A DNA stretch of 17,440 bases from NCBI GenBank assembly GCA_015522885.1, contig WALJ01000009.1, positions 1-17,440 of the forward strand, given 5' to 3'. Positions 1 through 7,334 of the stretch are shown here, one piece after another (the first letter of the stretch is position 1; every line of letters starts with the position of its first letter). Source of the DNA: Thermoplasmata archaeon. GTDB taxonomy: Archaea; Thermoplasmatota; Thermoplasmata; WALJ01. The position numbers and the translations under genes were made by a program. The notes beneath the pieces are model-generated. The model made no database searches, was not told where the DNA came from, and worked only from the letters and a program-made list of their open reading frames with translations.

Positions 1-1088
1 TCCGCGCAGCCTCCGCATCCCGGATTCGTAAGAACCACCGCACCTGCGTTTATGAATATGTCTATCAGACCTTCCTTTATCACTCTCATCCAGACCTCTT
101 TCGTGGTCGGTGTGATTCTCAGATTTATCCCTTCCTTTATTCTATGCCCCTTCAGAACCCTCGCTGCTGCAAGCATATCCTCATATCTTCCATTTGTGCA
201 CGAACCTATGAATACCGAATCGATTTCCATTCCTTCCAGCTCCGAAACAGGTTTTACGTTCGTGGGCTTTGGAGGTGCGGCTACAAGCGGCTCCAGGTCA
301 TTCACATCTATGTTTATCTCATCTGAGTACCGTGCATCCCTGTCCGCATAAACTCCCTTGGCGGGTTCTCCCGTCCGTTCCTCAACGAACTTGATAACCT
401 CCTTATCCGGAGGGATAAAAGCTATTATTCCCCCCATCTCGGTTGTCTGGGATGCAAGGGTTATCCTTCCGTCAATGCTCAGTCCGTCTATTGCATTTCC
501 ATAGTATTCCGCGGCCTTTCCGAGCATTCCCGACGAGCCGATCTCCCCCATGACGGCGAATGTCAGGTCCCGGGGGGTCGCAGGCCATCCATATTCCCCT
601 TCCACGGTTATCTTCATTGTCTCGGGCACCTCGAACCATGTCTTTCCTGTTTTGAATGCGAAAGCTATGTCCGTGTCCCCCATCCCCTGACCGAAAGCAC
701 CTATCGCACCGAGTATATTATAGTGGGAATCCGTACCAACCGCTGTGCTTCCCGGCTTAACAATCCCTTTTTCCATGAGAACATGGGTGCCTATGCCTGC
801 ATCCACATCGAATGTCCTCATCCCTGTTTCCTTTGCAAACTTCCTGCATATTTGCTGGTTTATGGCATACTTTATCGTCTTTGCCGGAACGCTCAGGTCG
901 AAGGTGAAGTATGTCTTATCAGGGTCTTCCAGATAGTCCCCGTTATAATGCTCTCTGAGATGCTTCACCACATTGGGCCCCCCGAAGTCCCTCGCTGTCC
1001 TCACATCCAGATTGAGCCAGATTATCTCTCCCGGCTCCACCCGGTCATTCGAGTGCGCTCCGAATATCTTTTCTATTATGGTCGGCAT
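1..1088 (-). CDS. leuC: 3-isopropylmalate / homoaconitate dehydratase large subunit (aconitase family), 3' end outside window
   Basis: Reading the reverse strand from the ATG at 1088 gives 362 uninterrupted residues to the window edge; the last ~60 residues of a normal ~420-residue archaeal LeuC/HacA subunit are missing. The family isomerises a hydroxy-tricarboxylate by dehydration and rehydration (2- to 3-isopropylmalate in leucine synthesis, or homocitrate to homoisocitrate) using a [4Fe-4S] cluster. The three cluster cysteines are visible: C297 in GSCTNGR, and C358 and C361 in NPGCGGC. DAGIGTHV, GTDSHYN and the GAFGQGMGDTDIA stretch are also typical. The start is supported by a TATA box about 25 bases upstream, suggesting a leaderless mRNA. 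The small subunit, which carries the substrate-specificity loop, is not in the window, so LeuC, HacA or a dual-function enzyme cannot be told apart. Family assignment is firm, exact substrate is not. Confidence 0.9.
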   Translation of the reverse strand, partial: MPTIIEKIFGAHSNDRVEPGEIIWLNLDVRTARDFGGPNVVKHLREHYNGDYLEDPDKTYFTFDLSVPAKTIKYAINQQICRKFAKETGMRTFDVDAGIGTHVLMEKGIVKPGSTAVGTDSHYNILGAIGAFGQGMGDTDIAFAFKTGKTWFEVPETMKITVEGEYGWPATPRDLTFAVMGEIGSSGMLGKAAEYYGNAIDGLSIDGRITLASQTTEMGGIIAFIPPDKEVIKFVEERTGEPAKGVYADRDARYSDEINIDVNDLEPLVAAPPKPTNVKPVSELEGMEIDSVFIGSCTNGRYEDMLAAARVLKGHRIKEGINLRITPTTKEVWMRVIKEGLIDIFINAGAVVLTNPGCGGCA

Positions 1089-1108
1089 GGTTGAGGGAAT
1101 GAAGGGAT

Positions 1109-1116
1109 GTATTAAA
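1109..1116 (-). promoter_or_regulatory. TATA box of the leuC-type gene
   Basis: On the reverse strand the bases read CTTTAATA, centred about 25 bases before the ATG at 1088. Archaeal transcription starts about 25 bases after the TATA centre, so the mRNA would begin at or next to the start codon. Confidence 0.55.
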
Positions 1117-1216
1117 GGATTTCAGGATGTCGACTGTCTTCTAAACCCACATCTATCATATGCAAAGCAAACCCTGTGATTTCTCTCTCATGAAAACCCA
1201 GAAGAAGGCAAAAACA

Positions 1217-1244
1217 CGGTTACGGCCGCCGAGAGATATAACCG
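1217..1244. other. Imperfect dyad in the 222-base gap 1089-1310
   Basis: CGGTTA (1217-1222) and TAACCG (1239-1244) are exact reverse complements separated by 16 bases. They lie about 100 bases upstream of the leuC-type promoter and could be an operator, but a 6-base match of this kind can arise by chance. On the reverse strand a run of six T (1270-1265), about 40 bases after the stop of the gamma-carbonic-anhydrase-like gene, could be its terminator. No convincing gene was seen in the gap. Confidence 0.25.
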
Positions 1245-1310
1245 ATTCGGGACATCCGCATCAGAAAAAATGTACGATTCATATCATGCCTGCGCTTTGT
1301 CTCCCCCTCA

Positions 1311-1835
1311 CTAAATCTTTCTTAACCCTTCCGGGTATCTCTTCTCCGCAAGCCCTTCGTATATCTTCTTGAACTCTGTCCACTGCCTCTTGTATTCCTC
1401 ACTTATCTTTCTATCCAGAACCTTTGCCGGAACACCCACTGCGATTCTCTCTTCGGGTATCTTCTGATTGTTCTTCACCACCGCCCCTTCACCGACGGCG
1501 GCCCATCTGCCGACCTCTGCGAAGTCGCTCACTATCGCACCCATGCCTATGACCGCCCAATCGTCTATTTTCGGGGTGTGAATTATCGCTCCGTGGCCTA
1601 TGGTAACACGCTTTCCTATGACCGTTGTCTCTCCCGGCCTCGCATGCACCACGACATTGTCCTCGATGGCTGTACCGTCTCCTATGACTATGCTTCCGTA
1701 ATCCCCGCGCAGGACCGCTCCGGGGGCTATGAAGCACCTCTCTCCGATGTTTACATCACCGATTATCACTGCGCTCTCCGCAACATAGGAGCCTTTTCCT
1801 ATCTTCGGTCTCTTCCCCTCGAACTCGTATATCAT
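1311..1835 (-). CDS. Gamma-carbonic-anhydrase-like left-handed beta-helix protein
   Basis: 174 residues. The N-terminal ~135 residues show hexapeptide repeats of the left-handed beta-helix type (IGKGSYVAESAVIIGDVNIG and following), then a C-terminal helix packs along the coil. H64, H81 and H86 sit where gamma-class carbonic anhydrases place their metal-binding histidines (VVVH, then IGHGAIIH). R43 and D45 (LRGD) match the conserved trimer-interface pair. The family (YrdA/PaaY/CaiE-like) forms trimers with metal at subunit interfaces; some members hydrate CO2, others are acyltransferase-like or of unknown activity. The acidic active-site loop of Methanosarcina Cam is absent, so CO2 hydration is possible but not proven. 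It is the last gene of the rnhB-SCP2 operon, 8 bases after the SCP2 stop, with an AGGTGAG ribosome site just before its ATG. Confidence 0.85.
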   Translation of the reverse strand: MIYEFEGKRPKIGKGSYVAESAVIIGDVNIGERCFIAPGAVLRGDYGSIVIGDGTAIEDNVVVHARPGETTVIGKRVTIGHGAIIHTPKIDDWAVIGMGAIVSDFAEVGRWAAVGEGAVVKNNQKIPEERIAVGVPAKVLDRKISEEYKRQWTEFKKIYEGLAEKRYPEGLRKI

Positions 1836-1843
1836 TGGCTCAC

Positions 1844-2176
1844 CTAAAAGAATTTCCTCATTTTCAGCATGTCCTGTAGCGATGCATTTATCTTCAGTTT
1901 CTTTGTGGCCATCGCTTTCATCGGCCCTATCTCCTTGTTGAAGAGACCTATTATTGTCTGCGAATCGCTGAGTATCTCTATGTCTCCCTCAGCATCTCCT
2001 TCTTTCAGGTCCTTTGCCTCTTTGTTCGAGACCCTGAAGCCGTATGTCCCGTCGTCGCTCAGCCTTATGACAACGGTCCTTTCCAGACCTTCGAGTTCCT
2101 TAGCCATCTTTTCATCCTCTTTCACCTTTTCATTGAAGGCTTTCATCGCATTCTCTATCAATTCTTTAACTTCCAT
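1844..2176 (-). CDS. SCP2 sterol-carrier-domain protein, stand-alone
   Basis: 110 residues from the second of two adjacent ATGs. It has an N-terminal amphipathic helix, a strand-rich middle with VVIRLSDDGTYGF, DAEGDIEIL and SDSQTIIGL, then a lysine-rich turn and a C-terminal helix with INASLQDMLKMRKFF. This order and the final NASLQDMLKM-type helix match the SCP2 fold, which makes a hydrophobic tunnel for lipids or acyl chains. The ligand is unknown; Archaea lack typical sterols, so an isoprenoid or fatty acid is more likely. The gene follows rnhB by a few bases: the rnhB stop TGA is part of the GAGGTGAT ribosome site, suggesting coupled translation. That site is better spaced for the ATG at 2176 than for the one at 2179, hence the start chosen. 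Confidence 0.8.
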   Translation of the reverse strand: MEVKELIENAMKAFNEKVKEDEKMAKELEGLERTVVIRLSDDGTYGFRVSNKEAKDLKEGDAEGDIEILSDSQTIIGLFNKEIGPMKAMATKKLKINASLQDMLKMRKFF

Positions 2177-2185
2177 CATATCACC

Positions 2186-2848
2186 TCAAAACTCGTCCAG
2201 CGTCCTTATCTTTGCGCTTTCCAGCGCCTTTTTTGCGGTCTTCCACGACCTTCTCGTATGAGGCGGCAGGTCTCCGTGCTCTTTTACCCATCTCTGCAGG
2301 AAATCCTTTGTTATCGGGTCAGCGGGGTATCCGCTTCCTATCTCTCCGAGTTCTTCCTTTATTCTCTCTATCTCCGCATCTCTCGCAACCTTTGCGATTA
2401 TCGATGCCGCGGAAACAACCGGAAACATGTCATCCCCGCCGTGTTTCGCAATGATTCTTGCGGGCCTTCTGTCCAGCCTTTTTCCGATTTCCTCGCCGAA
2501 GCGCTCTTCGTTCACATCCGCAGCGTCCAGATATATCTCACAGCCAGCGGTACCCAGGCGATTAAGGACCCCTGCGAAGACCTCTACCTCAATCTCGTTG
2601 AGAGTCATCTCTTCCCGCATCCAGTCTATCTCCTCGGGGGCTATGACCGCCAGCTGACAGTCGCAGTTCTCCTTTATCAGCTTTGCAAGCTTTTCCCTTC
2701 TCTGCGGCGCGCATTTCTTTGAGTCCCTGACGCCTATCTCCCTGAGAAAGTCCTCGCTGTCGACCTTCACGGCTGCGACCACCATCGGCCCTATGACCGG
2801 GCCGCGACCTGCCTCGTCTGCACCGCATAGCACGGTGGGAAATTGCAT
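2186..2848 (-). CDS. rnhB: Ribonuclease HII
   Basis: 220 residues, a normal length for archaeal RNase HII. The enzyme cleaves the RNA strand of RNA/DNA hybrids and the 5' side of single ribonucleotides in DNA, using two metal ions. The N-terminal GADEAGRGPVIGPMV motif carries the first acidic pair D11/E12. Further active-site acids are expected at D108 (IYLDAADV) and in GGDDMFPVVSAASIIAKVARD (about D139/D140). The GRG loop that senses the RNA-DNA junction is present (residues 14-16). The gene is first in an operon with the SCP2 and gamma-carbonic-anhydrase-like genes and is divergent from the ValRS gene across 65 bases, where one TATA element may serve both directions. Confidence 0.95.
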   Translation of the reverse strand: MQFPTVLCGADEAGRGPVIGPMVVAAVKVDSEDFLREIGVRDSKKCAPQRREKLAKLIKENCDCQLAVIAPEEIDWMREEMTLNEIEVEVFAGVLNRLGTAGCEIYLDAADVNEERFGEEIGKRLDRRPARIIAKHGGDDMFPVVSAASIIAKVARDAEIERIKEELGEIGSGYPADPITKDFLQRWVKEHGDLPPHTRRSWKTAKKALESAKIRTLDEF

Positions 2849-2875
2849 ACCTATTATATCTTATCTTTAGAAACA

Positions 2876-2885
2876 CCTTTATATG
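2876..2885. promoter_or_regulatory. TATA element shared by the divergent rnhB and valS genes
   Basis: The 65-base gap contains CTTTATATGC (2877-2886), which is nearly symmetric and reads CATATAAAG on the other strand. Its centre (about 2881) is 33 bases from the valS ATG at 2914 and 33 bases from the rnhB ATG at 2848, giving predicted leaders of about 8 bases on both sides. A second AT-rich stretch, TATTATATC at 2852-2860, could serve valS with a longer leader, so a single shared element is an inference. Confidence 0.45.
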
Positions 2886-2913
2886 CTTCCCATTTTCCCA
2901 ATACGGTTTTGAC

Positions 2914-5538
2914 ATGTCGGAGTATCAGTGCTCTTCGGTTGAAAAAAAATGGCAGGACGCATGGGAAGAATGGAAAATCTACCGATTCGACCCTGATTCG
3001 GATAAGGAGCCCTATACGATAGACAATCCTCCGAGGTATGCGTCGGGAGCGCTCCACATAGGCCATGCTGTCCACTACACGCATATAGACTTCGCGGCCC
3101 GCTATAAGAGAATGAGAGGATACAATGTCATGTTTCCCCTCTGCTTCGATGTGAACGGAATGCCGATAGAGGTGAATGTGGAGAAGAAATACGGAATAAA
3201 GATGAGGGAGACGGACAGGCACGACTTCGTAAAGCTCTGCAGGGAATTCGCAAATTCTAACATCGGAGAGATGAAGAGGCAGTTCAAGATACTCGGGCAC
3301 TCGATGGACCCTTCGGCCTATTATCAGACAGATGCGGACTATTACAGAAAGATAACCCAGCTCACATTCCTTGAGATGTACAAAAAGGGATATGTCTACA
3401 AGGGAGAGAGCCCTGTCAACTGGTGCCCTCGCTGCGGAACCGCTCTTGCGGATGCCGAGGTTGAGTACGAGGAGCGCAAGACCCAGCTCAATTACATAAA
3501 GTTCAAAGAGGCGGACACCGGAAAGGATGTGATTATTGCAACGACAAGGCCGGAGTTGCTCTGTGCTTGCAAGCTCGTGGCAGTGCATCCGGAGGATAAG
3601 AAATATAAACACATCATAGGAAAGAGGCTCAGGACACCGATTTATGACATGGAGGTCGAGGTCGTCGCAGACGAGAAGGTTGACCCTGAGTTCGGCACAG
3701 GAGTGGTGATGATTTGCACGATCGGAGATAAGGACGACCTCGAATGGATATTCAAGTACAAACTACCTATAGAAAAGAGCATAGACGAGCACGGAAGGAT
3801 GACGGAGATAGCTGGCAAATATGCGGGTATGGAGATAGGTGAGGCGAGAAAGGCCGTAATCGAGGACATGAAAAAGGCCGGGCTGCTGGTGAAGCAGGAG
3901 GAGATTACTCAGACCGTCGGCAGATGCTGGCGCTGTCATACACCCCTGGAATTTTTGCAGGTTCCCCAGTGGTTCTTCAATATACTGGACCACAAGAAAG
4001 AGGTGCTCGAAGCCGCTGAGAGAATCGACTGGTTCCCGGAGTTCATGAAGGTGAGACTGTACGACTGGGTGAACTCGTTAAACAGGGACTGGGTCATATC
4101 GAGGCAGAGATATTTTGCGACGCCTATCCCACTCTGGGAATGCAAGGACTGCGGATATGTGGTTCCTGCAAAGGAGGAGCAGTGCTATGTGGACCCGACC
4201 ATTGATAAAGCTCCGGTTGACAGGTGCCCGAAGTGCGGGGGCGAGTTGAAGGGATGTGAGGATGTCTTCGATACATGGGTGGATTCATCCATAACCGCGC
4301 TCTACAACACCTTCTGGAGAAGAGATGATGCGCTCTTCAGGAAGCTCTATCCTATGAGCCTCAGACCCCAGAGCCATGACATAATCCGTACATGGGCCTT
4401 TTACTCTATGTTCAGGGGAACTGCGATAACAGGCAGGGAGCCGTGGAGGAACATCATGATAGGAGGTTTCATACTGGCCGAGGACGGCAGGCCGATGCAC
4501 GCTTCATGGGGAAATGCCGTGGACCCTCTGCGGTTACTGGAGGACTACGGAGCCGACGCTCTCAGGTACTTTGCGGCCAAATGTGCCTTGGGCATAGACA
4601 CGCCTTTCAGGTCAAAGGATGTGAAGCATGCGGTGAAGTTCGAGAACAAGATATGGAACATATACAAGCTCATATCCCGCTGGAAGGGGAGAGGCAGCAA
4701 AGGCGACCTGAGGCTCGTGGACCGCTGGATAATAGGCAGATATACACAGGTGGTGAGACTCGCCACGAAACATATGGACGGTTTCGAATACGAAAAGGCG
4801 ATGGCACAGGTGGAGAACTTCCTATGGCACGAGTTTGCGGACCACTATCTGGAGATGATAAAGGGCAGAGATGACGAGGCTGTGAAATACACTTTATATG
4901 AAGTGGGTATCGGAACATTAAAGATGCTGGCTCCCTTCATGCCCCATATAACCGAGGAGATATATCAGAGAGATTACAGGGAATTCGAGGGGGCCAAAAG
5001 CATCCATATCTCCGCATGGCCGGAAGAAATTTTCTCTGTCGAAGAGGATATGAAGGCAGGAGAGGCAATCAGAGATATAATAGCGGCCATAAGGCGATGG
5101 AAAGCCTCCAAAGGAATGCCTCTGAATGCGGGAATAGGAAGGATGACCATTGTCGGACCCGAAGCGGAAAAGGCAATAATAGAAGCTCATGAAGACATAC
5201 TCCGCACGGTAAAGGGCTCGGATATCGTTCTGATAAAAGAAGAGGATGTGAAAAAGGTGCCTTCTTCGGTTATGCCCAATTTTAAGAGGATAGGCCCGGA
5301 ATTCAAGAGCGATGCCGGGAAGATAGTGAAGTTTCTGAAATCTGCGGAGCCTGCGGAAATCGAAAGGACATTGTCCGAGGACAAGCCGGTCGAAATAGAC
5401 GGAAAAGAGTACCGTTTGACAGCCGAGCACCTCTCGATAGACTATGACCTGCAGGTAGAAGGTGTGGAAATGGAAGCTCTGGAAGTACCCACGACCTTGG
5501 GAAAGGTGCTGGTACTCTTGAAAAAGGGTCTTACATGA
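2914..5538 (+). CDS. valS: Valyl-tRNA synthetase, archaeal type
   Basis: 874 residues. Class I aminoacyl-tRNA synthetase that charges tRNA-Val and edits threonine. The HIGH motif is at 48-51 (ALHIGH), with ValRS-like FDVNGMPIE soon after. The editing (CP1) domain begins with TTRPELL and contains GTGVVMICTIGDKDD. Several CxxC pairs (WCPRCG, CWRCH, CKDCG, CPKCGG) look like zinc knuckles. FDTWVDSS and RPQSHDIIRTWAFY are typical of ValRS and argue against IleRS or LeuRS. The C-terminal coiled coil of bacterial ValRS is absent, as in Archaea. The position of the KMSKS loop reads P527-M-H-A-S531 followed by WGN, so both lysines of the standard motif are replaced. Its stop overlaps the next ATG (ATGA), giving a coupled operon with the UPF0104 and CYTH genes. 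Confidence 0.93.
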   Translation: MSEYQCSSVEKKWQDAWEEWKIYRFDPDSDKEPYTIDNPPRYASGALHIGHAVHYTHIDFAARYKRMRGYNVMFPLCFDVNGMPIEVNVEKKYGIKMRETDRHDFVKLCREFANSNIGEMKRQFKILGHSMDPSAYYQTDADYYRKITQLTFLEMYKKGYVYKGESPVNWCPRCGTALADAEVEYEERKTQLNYIKFKEADTGKDVIIATTRPELLCACKLVAVHPEDKKYKHIIGKRLRTPIYDMEVEVVADEKVDPEFGTGVVMICTIGDKDDLEWIFKYKLPIEKSIDEHGRMTEIAGKYAGMEIGEARKAVIEDMKKAGLLVKQEEITQTVGRCWRCHTPLEFLQVPQWFFNILDHKKEVLEAAERIDWFPEFMKVRLYDWVNSLNRDWVISRQRYFATPIPLWECKDCGYVVPAKEEQCYVDPTIDKAPVDRCPKCGGELKGCEDVFDTWVDSSITALYNTFWRRDDALFRKLYPMSLRPQSHDIIRTWAFYSMFRGTAITGREPWRNIMIGGFILAEDGRPMHASWGNAVDPLRLLEDYGADALRYFAAKCALGIDTPFRSKDVKHAVKFENKIWNIYKLISRWKGRGSKGDLRLVDRWIIGRYTQVVRLATKHMDGFEYEKAMAQVENFLWHEFADHYLEMIKGRDDEAVKYTLYEVGIGTLKMLAPFMPHITEEIYQRDYREFEGAKSIHISAWPEEIFSVEEDMKAGEAIRDIIAAIRRWKASKGMPLNAGIGRMTIVGPEAEKAIIEAHEDILRTVKGSDIVLIKEEDVKKVPSSVMPNFKRIGPEFKSDAGKIVKFLKSAEPAEIERTLSEDKPVEIDGKEYRLTAEHLSIDYDLQVEGVEMEALEVPTTLGKVLVLLKKGLT

Positions 5539-6548
5539 ATCGATGGAGAAAGTTACTGCTGCTTTCCGTAAGTATAAGCATAATCGTGATAATAGCCATA
5601 ATGCTCCTTACAATAGATGCGGACTCTGTAAAATATCTTGCCAAGATATCGCCTGCTTTCATAATCTCCGCCTTTTTTCTGCATCTCCTATCTCTGCTGG
5701 CGATTTCCTTGAAGCTCAAGGTTCTAACTAGGTCCATAGGTTACCATGTACGCATGAAAAGAGCCCTCGAAATCACATTTGCAAGCGGATTCCTAGCGGC
5801 CATCACACCTTCTCAGGTCGGCGGGGAACCTCTGAGAATAAAGATGCTTGCGGAGGAAACCGGAGGAGGGAACGCAACGGCCGTCGTCTTCGGAGAGAGA
5901 GTAATGGATGTCATATTTTTTGTCGCAGCCGTGCCCGTCATTCTGGTGCTCTTCGGCGGGATGGGCATAATGAAAAATCCGATGGGCTATATAATCGGAG
6001 GAGCCATTTTTATAGTTCTGATATGGCTCATAATCTGGATGGGGGTTATAAGACCACATATAATGAAGGCTCTTGTCAAAAAGATTCTGTTATCGATCAA
6101 GAGGTTCTCCAAGGAAAAGGACAAGGTGGAGAAAACTCTTTCCAAAATCGAAGACGAAATAGACAATTTCAGCAGCAGTTTCAAGCAAATGGTAAGAAAA
6201 AAAGCCTATTTCACCTCGGCCATTCTTCTGACGGCTCTTCTCTGGATACTCGACTTCTCCATACCCTCGATACTTCTCATGGGTTTCGGTCTGCCCCCGA
6301 TATGGGTCTATTCCATCTTTGCCCAGATACTGATCACTCTCATAGCCCTTATCCCCATAAGCCCCGGCGCCTCGGGAGTATATGAAATAAGTATACTCGG
6401 TTTTTATTCCCCTTATATTCCCAGAGCCATAATCGGGGTGTTCATCCTCCAGTGGAGGCTGGCAACATATTATTTCAACCTGATAGCAGGAGGCCTTGTT
6501 TCCATCAATGTTATAAAAAAGTACGGGAATGATGAGAATGGAGATTGA
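5535..6548 (+). CDS. UPF0104 / LPG-synthase-TM-like integral membrane protein (flippase-like)
   Basis: 337 residues with about seven or eight hydrophobic helices, including roughly 6-26, 40-62, 125-173 and 225-330. The signature TPSQVGGEPLR after the second helix and PISPGASGVYE near residue 275 are typical of the UPF0104 family, which shares the membrane domain of lysylphosphatidylglycerol synthase MprF and includes haloarchaeal AglD. Members are linked to lipid or lipid-linked sugar transfer or flipping, but the archaeal substrate is generally unknown. A charged soluble segment (about 180-220, rich in K and E) lies between helices. The start overlaps the ValRS stop by four bases, so the two are probably translated together. 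The function proposed is from the family, not from the sequence alone. Confidence 0.85.
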   Translation: MNRWRKLLLLSVSISIIVIIAIMLLTIDADSVKYLAKISPAFIISAFFLHLLSLLAISLKLKVLTRSIGYHVRMKRALEITFASGFLAAITPSQVGGEPLRIKMLAEETGGGNATAVVFGERVMDVIFFVAAVPVILVLFGGMGIMKNPMGYIIGGAIFIVLIWLIIWMGVIRPHIMKALVKKILLSIKRFSKEKDKVEKTLSKIEDEIDNFSSSFKQMVRKKAYFTSAILLTALLWILDFSIPSILLMGFGLPPIWVYSIFAQILITLIALIPISPGASGVYEISILGFYSPYIPRAIIGVFILQWRLATYYFNLIAGGLVSINVIKKYGNDENGD

Positions 6549-7056
6549 GATAAAATCAAGGGTGAGAGATTTTGCACTTATTAAAAGAAGACTTTCCGGA
6601 CTGGGTGCGGAATATCTGGGAGAGGTGAACCAGAAGGACATATATTTCAACCATCCCTCGAGGGACTTCGAAAGCACGGATGAGGCTCTGAGAATAAGAT
6701 ATTCCGACGAAAGAACATTTATGGCATATAAAGGGCCAAAACTGGACAAAAAAACGAAGAGCAGGGAAGAAATAGAACTGGAAATTTCAGACGGAGAGAA
6801 GGCGGAGAAAATTCTGGAAAGGCTCGGATTTCGTAAAGCCGGAACGGTATCCAAGGTCAGGGAGCGCTATTTGCTGGATAATACGGAGATAGCGATGGAT
6901 GATGTGCATGGTCTTGGCCTTTTTGTGGAACTGGAGATTATAGGCAGGTATACCAAGGAAAATATCGGAAAACTTTTCGATACTGCCCAAAAACTCGGAC
7001 TGGACGAATTCATCCAAGAATCATATCTGGAACTGCTTTCAAAAAATGAAGAGTAA
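6529..7056 (+). CDS. cyaB: CYTH-domain protein, class IV adenylate cyclase / triphosphatase family
   Basis: 175 residues. The N-terminal ExExK signature (E5-I-E-I-K9) of the CYTH triphosphate-tunnel fold is present, followed by alternating charged strands (LRIRYSD, FMAYKGPK, REEIELEI, VRERYLLD, AMDDVHGLGLFVELEI). These provide the lysines, arginines and acids that line the tunnel and bind triphosphate and metal ions. Length and the LGxFVELE motif match CyaB-type proteins, made by many Archaea. Some members make cAMP from ATP; others hydrolyse tripolyphosphate or thiamine triphosphate, so the activity here is open. Three in-frame ATGs (6529, 6532, 6538) are possible; 6538 gives the most family-like start, and the sequence does not decide. 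It overlaps the UPF0104 gene by 20 bases or less and ends 5 bases from the convergent ferredoxin. Confidence 0.85.
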   Translation: MMRMEIEIKSRVRDFALIKRRLSGLGAEYLGEVNQKDIYFNHPSRDFESTDEALRIRYSDERTFMAYKGPKLDKKTKSREEIELEISDGEKAEKILERLGFRKAGTVSKVRERYLLDNTEIAMDDVHGLGLFVELEIIGRYTKENIGKLFDTAQKLGLDEFIQESYLELLSKNEE

Positions 7057-7061
7057 GGGAT

Positions 7062-7244
7062 TTATTCTATGGATAAGGAGCCTGTCGGGCAGCTGTTTAT
7101 TGCATCATCCACGCATCCGAGGCTCTCATCGGCTCCTTCTTTCACATGGGCTTTCATATCCGCTCCAACCTCGAAGACATCGGGGCAGAGCGACTGGCAT
7201 ACGCCGCATCCTATGCAGGTATCTGTATCTACTTTTATCGGCAT
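7062..7244 (-). CDS. Small [4Fe-4S] ferredoxin
   Basis: 60 residues. Cysteines are at 10, 13, 16 and 20 (CIGCGVCQSLCP), then 44 and 52 (CP). This is the single-cluster ferredoxin pattern of the Pyrococcus type: C10, C13, C16 and C52 should hold one [4Fe-4S] cluster, while C20 and C44 are placed to form a disulfide. Pyrococcus furiosus ferredoxin has Asp where this protein has C13, so full four-cysteine ligation is predicted here. It would be a soluble low-potential electron carrier. A strong GGAGGT ribosome site (7256-7251) lies 6 bases before the ATG, so it is translated from a leader. It lies 90 bases downstream of the thioredoxin-fold gene on the same strand. A run of six T on its strand at 7046-7041, inside the convergent CYTH gene, may end its transcript. 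Confidence 0.92.
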   Translation of the reverse strand: MPIKVDTDTCIGCGVCQSLCPDVFEVGADMKAHVKEGADESLGCVDDAINSCPTGSLSIE

Positions 7245-7315
7245 TTTTTGACCTCCTTTTGTTGGCTGTGGAAAATCAAAGGGTTATTTCTACTTTTCCC
7301 CAGAACTTCGTTTTG

Positions 7316-7333
7316 ATGGACATTTCTGTCCAT
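7316..7333 (-). other. Perfect hairpin with GAAA loop between thioredoxin-fold gene and ferredoxin gene
   Basis: On the reverse strand the bases read ATGGACA-GAAA-TGTCCAT: a 7-pair perfect stem closed by a GNRA-type loop, starting one base after the stop codon of the upstream gene. No T tract follows, so a classical terminator is unlikely. An mRNA 3'-end stabiliser, a processing site between the two genes, or an operator-like dyad are alternatives. Confidence 0.5.
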
Positions 7334-7334
7334 T

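Noticed and set aside
1160..1372. 70-codon open frame on the + strand in the leuC upstream gap
   Set aside because: Overlaps the end of the gamma-carbonic-anhydrase-like gene, has no ribosome site or TATA box at the right distance, and its composition looks random.
2854..3612. 252-codon open frame on the - strand
   Set aside because: Opposite the N-terminal part of ValRS, rich in Leu, Arg and Val as shadow frames are, with no domain seen.
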